Part shown: positions 1-6,026 of the stretch, in pieces | How the letters are laid out: every line of letters starts with the position of its first letter | Numbering within the stretch: the first letter of the stretch is position 1 | Origin: Alphaproteobacteria bacterium | GTDB taxonomy: Bacteria > Pseudomonadota > Alphaproteobacteria > SMXP01 | Direction of reading: 5' to 3' | DNA length: 6,704 nt | NCBI GenBank assembly: GCA_021774995.1 | Contig: JAJFIM010000014.1 | Location: forward strand, 1-6,704 | Notes under the pieces: model-generated | What the model was told of the DNA's origin: nothing | Database searches by the model: none | The model's input: only the letters and a program-made list of their open reading frames with translations | Program-made: the position numbers and the translations under genes

Positions 1-2
1 TT

Positions 3-299
3 TTTCAAAGCCTGCCCGAGCAGGTTTATCTCGGTTTTTCCATAGTGACGGGCTTAGCGGCGGGCCCTGTGCAAGCCGCCAGCCGCACAATGCTAGCCCG
101 CCTGGCGCCGCCCGATATGATCACTGAGTTTTTCGGACTCTACGCCCTTTCAGGCAAAGCCACGGCTTTCGCCGCACCGCTGATGATCGGCTGGATGACC
201 GCCCTGTTCGCCACGCAGCGCGCCAGTCTTTTTGTCATTATCTTTTTTTTACTGATCGGATATTTTCTACTGCGCCGGGTTGAAGAGAACAGAAATTAA
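3..299 (+). CDS. UMF1-family MFS transporter, C-terminal fragment (cut by window start)
   Basis: The reading frame is open from position 3 to the TAA at 297-299 and gives 98 residues, beginning FQSLPEQVYLGFSIVTGLA. A GTG lies at 45, but residues before it fit the family, so the gene most likely starts upstream of the window. The stretch GPVQAASRTMLARLAPP, followed by EFFGLYALSGKATAFAAPL, resembles the conserved segment near the tenth and eleventh membrane helices of UMF1/Atg22-type major facilitator transporters. A final hydrophobic helix (LFVIIFFLLIGYFLL) and a short charged cytoplasmic tail (RRVEENRN) end the protein. Such proteins are inner-membrane permeases; the substrate cannot be told from this piece. 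It is the only plus-strand gene here and converges on purH with 17 bp between the stop codons. A run of eight T residues (243-250) codes for part of the last helix. Confidence 0.85.
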   Translation, partial: FQSLPEQVYLGFSIVTGLAAGPVQAASRTMLARLAPPDMITEFFGLYALSGKATAFAAPLMIGWMTALFATQRASLFVIIFFLLIGYFLLRRVEENRN

Positions 300-311
300 G
301 GCGACTGCGCC
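300..311. other. Short hairpin between convergent stop codons
   Basis: GGCG, a four-base loop and CGCC form a perfect four-pair stem in the 17-bp gap between the transporter and purH. In the purH direction it is followed by TTAATTTCTG, a poor U-tract; in the other direction there is none. It could weakly assist termination of purH transcripts, but no strong intrinsic terminator is visible for either gene. Confidence 0.2.
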
Positions 312-316
312 CCTGA

Positions 317-1927
317 TCAATGCCGGAAATGCCGCATGCCGGTAAAGACCATCGCCGCGCCCGCTTCATCGGCGGCGGCGATCACTTCTTCGTCGCGGAT
401 AGAACCGCCGGGCTGGATGACCGCTGTCGCCCCCGCTTCTATGGCGCTGAGCAATCCGTCCGCAAACGGAAAAAATGCGTCCGACGCGACAACCGACCCG
501 ATGGTGGCCGGGGTTTTAACGCCGGCGTGTTGCGCGGCGTCTTGCGCTTTGCGCGCGGCGATGCGCGCCGAATCCACCCGGCTCATCTGCCCGGCGCCAA
601 TACCGACGCTGGCCTGGTCTTTGACATAGACAATGGCGTTGGATTTGACGTGTTTGGCGAGCGTGAAGGCGAAGATCAAATCCGCCAGTTCAGCCGCACT
701 GGGCGCCCGCTTCGTCACCACCTTCAACGCATCCGCCGAGACGCGCCCGGCGTCGCGGTCTTGACACAAAAACCCGCCCGCCACCCAGCGCATCGTCAAA
801 CCCCCGGAGGCTGGATCAGGCAAGCCCCCCGCGCTGAGCAGACGCAGGTTTTTCTTGGCCGCCAATATCTCTTGCGCGTCGTCATCGATCTCCGGCGCAA
901 TGATCACCTCCACAAAGCCCTTGGCAATGTCGGCGGCGGTTGGGCCGTCAAGACAACCGTTCAGCGCAATGATCCCGCCATAGGCGCTCACCGGATCGCA
1001 GGCCAGAGCTTTTCTGTACGCCTCAAGAAAGGTCTCCCCCCGCGCCGCGCCGCACGGGTTTGCGTGTTTGATGATCGCCACGGCCGGCCCTTGGCCGGGG
1101 TCAAACTCCGCCGCCAATTCATACGCGGCGTCAGTGTCATTGATATTGTTGTAACTCAGCGCCTTGCCCTGAAGTTGACGGGCGCTCGCCACGCCCGGCC
1201 TGGCGTCAGGCGCCGCGTAAAAACTTGCGCTCTGGTGAGGGTTTTCGCCGTAACGCAATTTCTGGCGCAACACCCCCGCAAACACGCGCCGGGTGGGGGC
1301 CGCGTCCTCCACCGCGTCGGCAAACCATGCGGAAATTGCCGCATCGTAAGAACCGGTGCGGGCATAAGCTTTGGCGGCAAGGTTTTTGCGCAAATCAAGC
1401 GAGGTGGCGCCGCCGCGCTCGCCCATCTCCTGGAGTACCCGCGCGTAATCCGCCTTGTCGACGACCACCGTCACATCGCTGTGATTTTTAGCCGCCGCGC
1501 GAATCATCGCGGGACCGCCAATATCAATGTTTTCAATACAGGTTTCGAAATCAGCGCCACCCGCGACCGTCGCTTCGAAGGGATAAAGATTCACAACAAG
1601 CAGATCGATGCCTTGAATATCATGCGCCTCCATCGCCGCGCGGTGCGCGGCGTTACCGCGCACGCCCAAGAGCCCGCCATGAATTTTAGGGTGCAAAGTC
1701 TTCACCCGCCCATTCATGATTTCAGGAAATTGCGTGACATCCTCCACCTCGGTCACAGACAGGCCGGCTTTTTTCAACGCGGCGGCCGACCCGCCCGTGG
1801 AGATGATCTGGACGCCCCTTTGGCTCAGCTCCCCGGCGAAGTCCACCAGGCCCTCCTTATCTGAAACCGATATCAAAGCGCGGCGGATTGGGCGCTCCTC
1901 AGAAGCATTTTTCGGCGTGACGCTCAT
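317..1927 (-). CDS. purH: Bifunctional AICAR transformylase / IMP cyclohydrolase PurH
   Basis: This cytoplasmic enzyme of 536 residues, close to the usual family length, performs the last two steps of de novo purine synthesis: it formylates AICAR with 10-formyl-tetrahydrofolate to FAICAR, then closes the ring to IMP. The N-terminal cyclohydrolase domain (about residues 15-165) shows ALISVSDKEGL, the STGGSAAAL loop (43-51), NGRVKTLHPKIHGGLL (72-87) and VVNLYPFE (111-118). The transformylase domain follows, with KLRYGENPHQ (223-232), the catalytic Lys-His pair in IIKHANPCGAA (K287, H288), WVAGGFLCQDRD (381-392) and VGIGAGQMSRVDS (441-453). The C-terminus ends in the typical GMRHFRH. All expected motifs are present and the frame is unbroken. 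The ATG at 1925-1927 gives a normal short leader before the first strand; the only Shine-Dalgarno-like sequence is a weak AAAGAG seven bases upstream. It lies 135 bp downstream of the sugar dehydratase gene on the same strand and could be co-transcribed or have its own promoter. Confidence 0.98.
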   Translation of the reverse strand: MSVTPKNASEERPIRRALISVSDKEGLVDFAGELSQRGVQIISTGGSAAALKKAGLSVTEVEDVTQFPEIMNGRVKTLHPKIHGGLLGVRGNAAHRAAMEAHDIQGIDLLVVNLYPFEATVAGGADFETCIENIDIGGPAMIRAAAKNHSDVTVVVDKADYARVLQEMGERGGATSLDLRKNLAAKAYARTGSYDAAISAWFADAVEDAAPTRRVFAGVLRQKLRYGENPHQSASFYAAPDARPGVASARQLQGKALSYNNINDTDAAYELAAEFDPGQGPAVAIIKHANPCGAARGETFLEAYRKALACDPVSAYGGIIALNGCLDGPTAADIAKGFVEVIIAPEIDDDAQEILAAKKNLRLLSAGGLPDPASGGLTMRWVAGGFLCQDRDAGRVSADALKVVTKRAPSAAELADLIFAFTLAKHVKSNAIVYVKDQASVGIGAGQMSRVDSARIAARKAQDAAQHAGVKTPATIGSVVASDAFFPFADGLLSAIEAGATAVIQPGGSIRDEEVIAAADEAGAAMVFTGMRHFRH

Positions 1928-1928
1928 G

Positions 1929-1942
1929 ACAAAACTCTTTGT
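1929..1942 (-). promoter_or_regulatory. Small inverted repeat covering the purH ribosome binding site
   Basis: On the coding strand ACAAA, loop GAGT and TTTGT form a perfect five-pair inverted repeat ending one base before the purH ATG. The weak Shine-Dalgarno-like AAAGAG (complement of 1935-1940) lies in its left arm and loop. The stem is A/T-rich and so only marginally stable. It may do nothing, or may slightly lower purH initiation; control of translation is inference. Confidence 0.2.
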
Positions 1943-1959
1943 GTAGGATAAGGGGAGGC

Positions 1960-1965
1960 ATTATG
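1960..1965 (-). promoter_or_regulatory. Possible -10 element upstream of purH
   Basis: The coding strand reads CATAAT here, five of six matches to TATAAT, 33 bases before the purH start. No acceptable -35 hexamer lies 16-18 bases upstream, so this is a weak candidate. If real, it would let purH be transcribed apart from the sugar dehydratase gene. Confidence 0.15.
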
Positions 1966-2005
1966 AGAGGCCTCGCCTAGCATGATTCCCACCGGCCGGA
2001 AAGAT

Positions 2006-2027
2006 GCTCTTAGCCCATGGCAAGAGC
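2006..2027 (-). terminator. Hairpin in the dehydratase-purH gap, possible weak terminator
   Basis: GCTCTT pairs perfectly with AAGAGC; inside, GCC pairs with GGC across a single bulged base around a three-base loop, giving a nine-pair stem. It begins 36 bases after the stop codon of the dehydratase gene. In that direction it is followed by ATCTTTCC rather than a clear U-run, so it may be a partial terminator, an RNA-stabilising 3' end or a processing site rather than a full stop for transcription. Confidence 0.3.
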
Positions 2028-2062
2028 GCGCCCCGTTCACAGCGATTTTAAGCAGCAGAAAA

Positions 2063-4069
2063 TCAATGAAGCGTGGGAGACGCGCTTTCAGGCGCGCTCG
2101 GCGCGGCGTCCTCCTCAAGGCCGGTTTGAGGGCGCCCCGTATAGTTCGGCGCCAATTGTCCGATAAGCTCAAACAACGCCTTCATATGGCGCTCGTCTGC
2201 AGCGCACAGCAAGCGCTCCAACTCAGGGACCAAGTACTGAAGGTCGATCAAACGGGGCGTGGCCAGAAAAATCCCCTTTATCTTAGTGGGAACCAATTGC
2301 TCAGAATTGTGAAACAGGCTTTCATGAAGTTTTTCGCCAGGCCGCAGACCGGTGAATGTGATATCGATATCCTCATAGGGCTTTAATCCGGCCAATTGAA
2401 TCACGCGCTCCGCCAGATCGAGAATGCGAATGGGCTCCCCCATATCGAGCACATGGATCTTGCCGTCCGCCTGCGGGGCGGCGCCAGGCGAGGCTTCATG
2501 CGCGCCGCCGCCATCGCCATTCAGCGTCGCCGCCTGAAGCACCAACTCCACCGCCTCGCGGGTTGTCATAAAATAGCGCTCCACGTCTTTATGGGTCACC
2601 GTCAAAGGCCCGCCGCGCGCCAATTGACGCTGAAAGAGGGGCACCACCGACCCGGTCGATCCGAGGACATTGCCAAAACGAACCGTGACGAATCTGGTGA
2701 TCTCTTGCGCGATCCCCTGCGCCTGGCAATAAAGCTCGGCAATGCGTTTGCTGGCGCCCATGACGCTGGAAGGATTTACCGCCTTGTCGGTTGATATCAT
2801 GACCATAGCGCCCACCCCATGTGCGATGCAGGCGTCAGCGACATGGCGCGTTCCCGCGACATTGGTCAAAACCCCTTCGGCGGGGTTTTGTTCAACAAGC
2901 GGTACGTGTTTCAGAGCGGCGGCGTGAAAAACGATCTCCGGCCGTTCTTGCCGAAAAACGCGGATTACCTCATCCCTGTCGCGCACATCGCTTAAATAGG
3001 CTTTACGCTCAAGGTGGGGAAAGCTTTCCTCCATCTCCAGATTCACTTGGTAAAGATTAAATTCGCCGTGATCCAGGATCACTAATGTGTCCGGTTCCAA
3101 GGCCGCCACCTGCCGCGTCAATTCCGCGCCGATGGTTCCGCCGGCGCCGGTGATCAAAACCCGCTTCCCCGCAATCATGTTTTGCATTGCCGTGCGGTCC
3201 AAAACCTTTTGCGGCCGCCCTAAAAGATCGCGCAAATCAATCGGGCGCACGTCAACCGGGGTGGAGCCGTCGCTCGCCTGCAAATCCGTCAGGCGCGGGG
3301 CGCGCGCCAGGCCAATGCCAAGCGCGTCGCAAATCTCCAGCAGACGCCGCACATCGCTCCCATCCATGTCGGGGTCTGTGATCACGATTTTATGGGGGGG
3401 GCGCCCAAGCGCAGACAACTCGCCGACAATCTGGGGAAGCGCTTCAAAATTGCCGAGAATGCGCCGGCTGCGCACATGATGGCCCCAATTGGTCCGGTCT
3501 TCGTCGATCAGGCCGACGATTCTGTATTCAAATCCCTTTGGCCCCAACCGTTGCACTTCGCGAATGAAAGGGTCGGCCAGTTCGCTGGGACCCGCCAGCA
3601 GAATGGGAATGCGCGTACCTGAATCGCGCCGGAAAAAGGCCGCAAAATCGCCGCTGCGCAGCATGCGATAGGCAAGGCGGGAACCGGCTAACAATCCCAC
3701 CAAGATGGGCCATTGCAGCAGGGGCACCGAGCGGGGAAGGTTTTCCAGCCGGGTGAGGAAAAACATCGCCAGGACGAAAAGGATTGTCGAGATCGTCACC
3801 GCTTTCAGGATCTGCATGACGTCTTCAATGGACGAATAGCGCCAGATGCCGCGCTGAAGGCCGATCACGCTGAAGACGAGGGCGGCAATGGCGCCATTCG
3901 CCGCGCTGGCCATCCAGAGATAGAAAATATCGTGCCCTTCGCCATTGGCCAAAGCGTAACGCAGCCATAACGCCAATTGCATGGCGAGAACCGCCATAAG
4001 GACATCATATCCCGCTTTACCCAACATACGCGGGGCGAGGAGCTCTTTCAGCGTTCCGTTGCTTCCCAT
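2063..4069 (-). CDS. Membrane-anchored NDP-sugar 4,6-dehydratase (FlaA1/WbpM/PglF/CapD type)
   Basis: This 668-residue protein has the layout of long-form polysaccharide-biosynthesis dehydratases. Four hydrophobic helices lie near residues 21-41, 48-70, 88-107 and 116-135. A first Rossmann-like domain follows (about 154-275, IPILLAGPS), then RPIDLRDLLGRPQKVLD (275-291), then an extended short-chain dehydrogenase domain (from about 302). The nucleotide-binding loop is ITGAGGTIGAE (306-316, GxxGxxG). The active-site stretch STDKAVNPSSVMGASKR (426-442) has Asp428-Lys429 and Met437 where classical relatives have Tyr, a feature of the FlaA1/PglF branch. RFGNVLGSTGSVVPLF, RYFMTTREAVELVL, VLDMGEP and GLRPGEKLHE are further family marks. 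It probably converts UDP-GlcNAc or a similar sugar nucleotide to a 4-keto-6-deoxy form at the inner face of the membrane, feeding surface glycan synthesis; the substrate is inferred. Two low-complexity stretches stand out: residues 517-535 and the tail from about 645. The ATG at 4067-4069 follows a GGGGTGA ribosome-binding site. An eight-C run lies at codons 223-226. Confidence 0.93.
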   Translation of the reverse strand: MGSNGTLKELLAPRMLGKAGYDVLMAVLAMQLALWLRYALANGEGHDIFYLWMASAANGAIAALVFSVIGLQRGIWRYSSIEDVMQILKAVTISTILFVLAMFFLTRLENLPRSVPLLQWPILVGLLAGSRLAYRMLRSGDFAAFFRRDSGTRIPILLAGPSELADPFIREVQRLGPKGFEYRIVGLIDEDRTNWGHHVRSRRILGNFEALPQIVGELSALGRPPHKIVITDPDMDGSDVRRLLEICDALGIGLARAPRLTDLQASDGSTPVDVRPIDLRDLLGRPQKVLDRTAMQNMIAGKRVLITGAGGTIGAELTRQVAALEPDTLVILDHGEFNLYQVNLEMEESFPHLERKAYLSDVRDRDEVIRVFRQERPEIVFHAAALKHVPLVEQNPAEGVLTNVAGTRHVADACIAHGVGAMVMISTDKAVNPSSVMGASKRIAELYCQAQGIAQEITRFVTVRFGNVLGSTGSVVPLFQRQLARGGPLTVTHKDVERYFMTTREAVELVLQAATLNGDGGGAHEASPGAAPQADGKIHVLDMGEPIRILDLAERVIQLAGLKPYEDIDITFTGLRPGEKLHESLFHNSEQLVPTKIKGIFLATPRLIDLQYLVPELERLLCAADERHMKALFELIGQLAPNYTGRPQTGLEEDAAPSAPESASPTLH
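3394..3401 (-). repeat. Eight-cytosine homopolymer within the dehydratase coding sequence
   Basis: The plus strand has eight consecutive G, read as eight C across codons Arg223-Pro224-Pro225-His226 of the dehydratase. Losing one C gives TGA four codons into the tract region, and gaining one gives TAA immediately after it. The run is thus a point where replication slippage, or a sequencing error, would truncate the protein before its catalytic domain. Confidence 0.9.
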
Positions 4070-4077
4070 TTCACCCC
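4070..4077 (-). promoter_or_regulatory. Ribosome binding site of the dehydratase gene
   Basis: The coding strand reads GGGGTGAA immediately before the ATG at 4067-4069, a G-rich Shine-Dalgarno-like sequence at rather close spacing. It supports this ATG as the start over later in-frame options such as Met15. Confidence 0.5.
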
Positions 4078-4095
4078 AAAGCGTTGACAGAGCTT

Positions 4096-4128
4096 AAAAA
4101 AATCCAGCCGATGACCTACAAGACATCG
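4096..4128 (-). terminator. Hairpin followed by a U7 tract in the dehydratase leader
   Basis: On the minus strand CGATG pairs with CATCG (complement of 4109-4128), with a U-U mismatch and one further C-G pair inside around a six-base loop. Six bases later comes a run of seven T (complement of 4096-4102). The stem is short and the spacing to the T-run is longer than in a strong intrinsic terminator. It could end readthrough from the rpe/heparinase genes or act as an attenuator in the dehydratase 5' leader. Confidence 0.25.
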
Positions 4129-4176
4129 CGCTCAACATACACGTTTCCGCACCATGGCGAAAGCCCTCCCCATGTG

Positions 4177-4205
4177 ACTATAAGCGTTTGAAACAAAGAT
4201 GGAAA
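4177..4205 (-). promoter_or_regulatory. Candidate sigma-70-type promoter for the dehydratase gene
   Basis: On the minus strand TTTCCA (complement of 4200-4205, four of six matches to TTGACA) is separated by 17 bases from TATAGT (complement of 4177-4182, five of six matches to TATAAT). It lies in the A/T-rich 163-bp gap between the heparinase-family gene and the dehydratase, about 108 bases before the dehydratase start, which would give a leader of roughly 100 bases containing the hairpin and U-tract. The -35 match is modest. Confidence 0.3.
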
Positions 4206-4227
4206 ATAGCAAAATTCAAGCAAAACA

Positions 4228-4241
4228 AAGGCTTAAACCTT
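4228..4241 (-). other. Weak stem-loop over the stop codon of the heparinase-family gene
   Basis: AAGGTTTAAGCCTT on the minus strand can fold as five pairs (one G-U) with a UUAA loop that includes the TAA stop, and is followed by TGTTTTG. It is too short to be called a terminator with confidence, but it is the only candidate 3' end structure directly at the end of the gene. Confidence 0.15.
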
Positions 4242-6026
4242 GTCCGCCTCAGGGGATCCCGCCAAGCGGCGCAGAGCCCATTTGATGGCGCACGGCGCGC
4301 CCAGATGCGCAATGCCTGGCACGGTGATCTGAAGGGAGCGGCGTCCGACATCGCCTTTGCCCAGGTAAACGCTCTCTTCCAGAGCGATGCCCGGCTGGTT
4401 GGTCTGAAAACGCCAGCCATCCCCATTGGGAAGAAGCAACAGAACCCGGCTGGCGTCGCGCGCCAGCGAGGCCTTCACGTCGGGGTGCAGGTGAAAGCGC
4501 AAGGTAAAAGGCAAGGCCGTCCCCTTATGGCCCCTTGCCCCTGCGGCGCTTGTCTGAGACGGAGGGACGAGACAATCTTCTCCCCGAACATCCTCCCCAT
4601 CGCGCCGCACATAAAGGCGGCGCTCATGGACAAACCCAAAGCGTTTTTGATAGCCGTCATGACTGCCCAGCAACCAAACGCCCTCTTCGTTTTCATCCCT
4701 GAGATGCGTGACTTGTTCAGGACCCGCTGCGATGCGCGGGCCAAGAAGTCCTGCAATAAAGGGGTGCTTGAGCAGGGTGGCGGAGGATTTATCCGCCAGG
4801 GTGAGCGTCGAATGGGCCGCCGTCGCGCGGGAGGCGTTTTTCCAGGCGTCGTCCTGCAACGCCGCCCCGCCGCAATTCACGATCAAACGATGGCGCCCCG
4901 CGCTCATTTCAAAAGAAAGGCATCCCGCATGGGCGTGGCGGCTAAACCCGCGCCGGGGCGCCGGGCCGGTATCCATGATCAGCCGGGTGCGCCCGGCTTT
5001 GATCCGTTGATAGCCGGAATAAGGCGCCTGCGCATATGTTTTCGCCCGCGTGTCCTGGCGCGAGAGTATCGCTTCTATGGCGCCGCCCTCTTCCTCCACC
5101 GACCCGTTAAACAGGGCCAACCGGCCATCGCCTAACCGGAAAAAGCGCAACATGGGCGCCATGCGGCCAATCATATCCTGCAAGCCATCGGGTACGGGCG
5201 CGTTCTGCTCAACCAGCGCATCTTTCAGAGAAACAATATCGAGCAAGATAGCCAGTTGCACGGACGGATCGCGGCTGATATGGCCGCCATCGGGAAGTAT
5301 CTGTTGGTCCAATGCGCGGGTGAGCAGGCCTAAGCCCCGCTCCAACCGCGCAGCGCCGTCGGGCAGGCACAGACCGGAAAAACAAAGGCCGACAGCGACC
5401 ACTATTTTCTCTTCCCCCTCGAAACGCGCCCCCTTCGCGGCGCGCTGAAGGTAACGCGCCTGGTGCACCAGGGACCGCAAGACTTTACTGCGCCACACCA
5501 GATCCGCTTCGCGCATAATCAGCTTGGCGTGCATGAACCATGAGATGAGGCGCCGCGCCAAAACGGGAGGGCGCCACCCAAGGCCATGCCACTGACCGCA
5601 CTCTTTCAACCACGCGCCGATCAACCAATGAACATGGTCTTTGGCGTCTTGTGACTGGCAGTTTTCAAAATGACGAAGCCACGAAAATCCATGAAGCGCC
5701 TCAGCCCACGCATCGCACGGGGGAACCAGCCGCCAGGGGGGCGTCTCGCGATTGGCCTGCACTTTGCCGCCGGGAAACGCGTAGCGGTGCGCCATCAGAT
5801 CATGCCGCGCCTGAGGGGAACGAGGCGCAAAATCGCTCGGAAAACACAAGATGCGATCAGGCAGAGGCCCTGAAAGGCTGGGGTGAAACGGCAAGGATCT
5901 GAACGATAAATTCCGCAGCGCCGTCGCGCCGCGCGCAAGGCCCACGCGCGCCAGATCCGAAATAAGCGCGCCTTGAGAGGAGGTTACGGATGAGGCGCCC
6001 GGAGGTTTGAAGGAAACATCCGTCAT
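4233..6026 (-). CDS. Heparinase II/III-family protein
   Basis: This 597-residue protein matches the alphaproteobacterial heparinase II/III-like group. The N-terminal part (about 1-300) is rich in helices and Trp/Arg, fitting the alpha/alpha toroid, with GFSWLRHF (113-120), GLGWRPPVLARRLISWFMH (148-166) and LPDGGHISRDP (244-254). The C-terminal beta-rich domain contains SGYQRIKAGRTRLIMDTG (337-354), SRHAHAGCLSFEMSAGRHR (362-380), IVNCGG, AHSTLTLADKSS (404-415), GSHDGYQKRFGFVHERRL and LRFHLHPDV. Known family members are polysaccharide lyases that use Asn/Tyr/His residues; Tyr339 and His364 or His366 are plausible counterparts here, by inference. No N-terminal signal peptide or membrane helix is seen, so it is probably cytoplasmic, and its natural substrate is unknown. 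The ATG at 6024-6026 overlaps the rpe TGA as ATGA, which fixes the start and suggests translational coupling. A G6 run lies five bases upstream as a possible Shine-Dalgarno sequence. Confidence 0.9.
   Translation of the reverse strand: MTDVSFKPPGASSVTSSQGALISDLARVGLARGATALRNLSFRSLPFHPSLSGPLPDRILCFPSDFAPRSPQARHDLMAHRYAFPGGKVQANRETPPWRLVPPCDAWAEALHGFSWLRHFENCQSQDAKDHVHWLIGAWLKECGQWHGLGWRPPVLARRLISWFMHAKLIMREADLVWRSKVLRSLVHQARYLQRAAKGARFEGEEKIVVAVGLCFSGLCLPDGAARLERGLGLLTRALDQQILPDGGHISRDPSVQLAILLDIVSLKDALVEQNAPVPDGLQDMIGRMAPMLRFFRLGDGRLALFNGSVEEEGGAIEAILSRQDTRAKTYAQAPYSGYQRIKAGRTRLIMDTGPAPRRGFSRHAHAGCLSFEMSAGRHRLIVNCGGAALQDDAWKNASRATAAHSTLTLADKSSATLLKHPFIAGLLGPRIAAGPEQVTHLRDENEEGVWLLGSHDGYQKRFGFVHERRLYVRRDGEDVRGEDCLVPPSQTSAAGARGHKGTALPFTLRFHLHPDVKASLARDASRVLLLLPNGDGWRFQTNQPGIALEESVYLGKGDVGRRSLQITVPGIAHLGAPCAIKWALRRLAGSPEADKV
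6023..6026 (-). other. ATGA stop/start overlap joining rpe and the heparinase-family gene
   Basis: The minus strand reads CGCAATGACGG: TGA closes rpe after Gly-Ala-Gln, and the ATG one base earlier opens Met-Thr-Asp-Val. This four-base overlap is typical of translationally coupled operon genes. Confidence 0.9.

Noticed and set aside
243..250. A T8 run in the transporter gene, considered as a slippage site
   Set aside because: It codes for Phe-Phe-Leu in a membrane helix, where T-rich codons are expected, and it lies so near the 3' end that a shift would only alter the last helix and tail.
320..1864. A 514-codon open frame on the plus strand opposite purH
   Set aside because: It is antisense to a clearly real gene with all its motifs, its translation is rich in Arg/Gly/His without recognisable domains, and GC-rich codon use commonly leaves the opposite strand open.
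1924..2172. An 82-codon minus-strand frame ending at the purH start and spanning the gap before it
   Set aside because: Over a third of it overlaps the end of the dehydratase in another frame; the rest shows no family resemblance and no convincing ribosome binding site.
4084..4089. A perfect TTGACA on the plus strand
   Set aside because: No -10 element lies 16-18 bases downstream, and no plus-strand gene follows it.
4188..5135. A 315-codon plus-strand frame opposite the heparinase-family gene
   Set aside because: Its product is Arg/Ala/Gly-rich and matches no family I recognise, while the opposite strand encodes conserved heparinase-family motifs.
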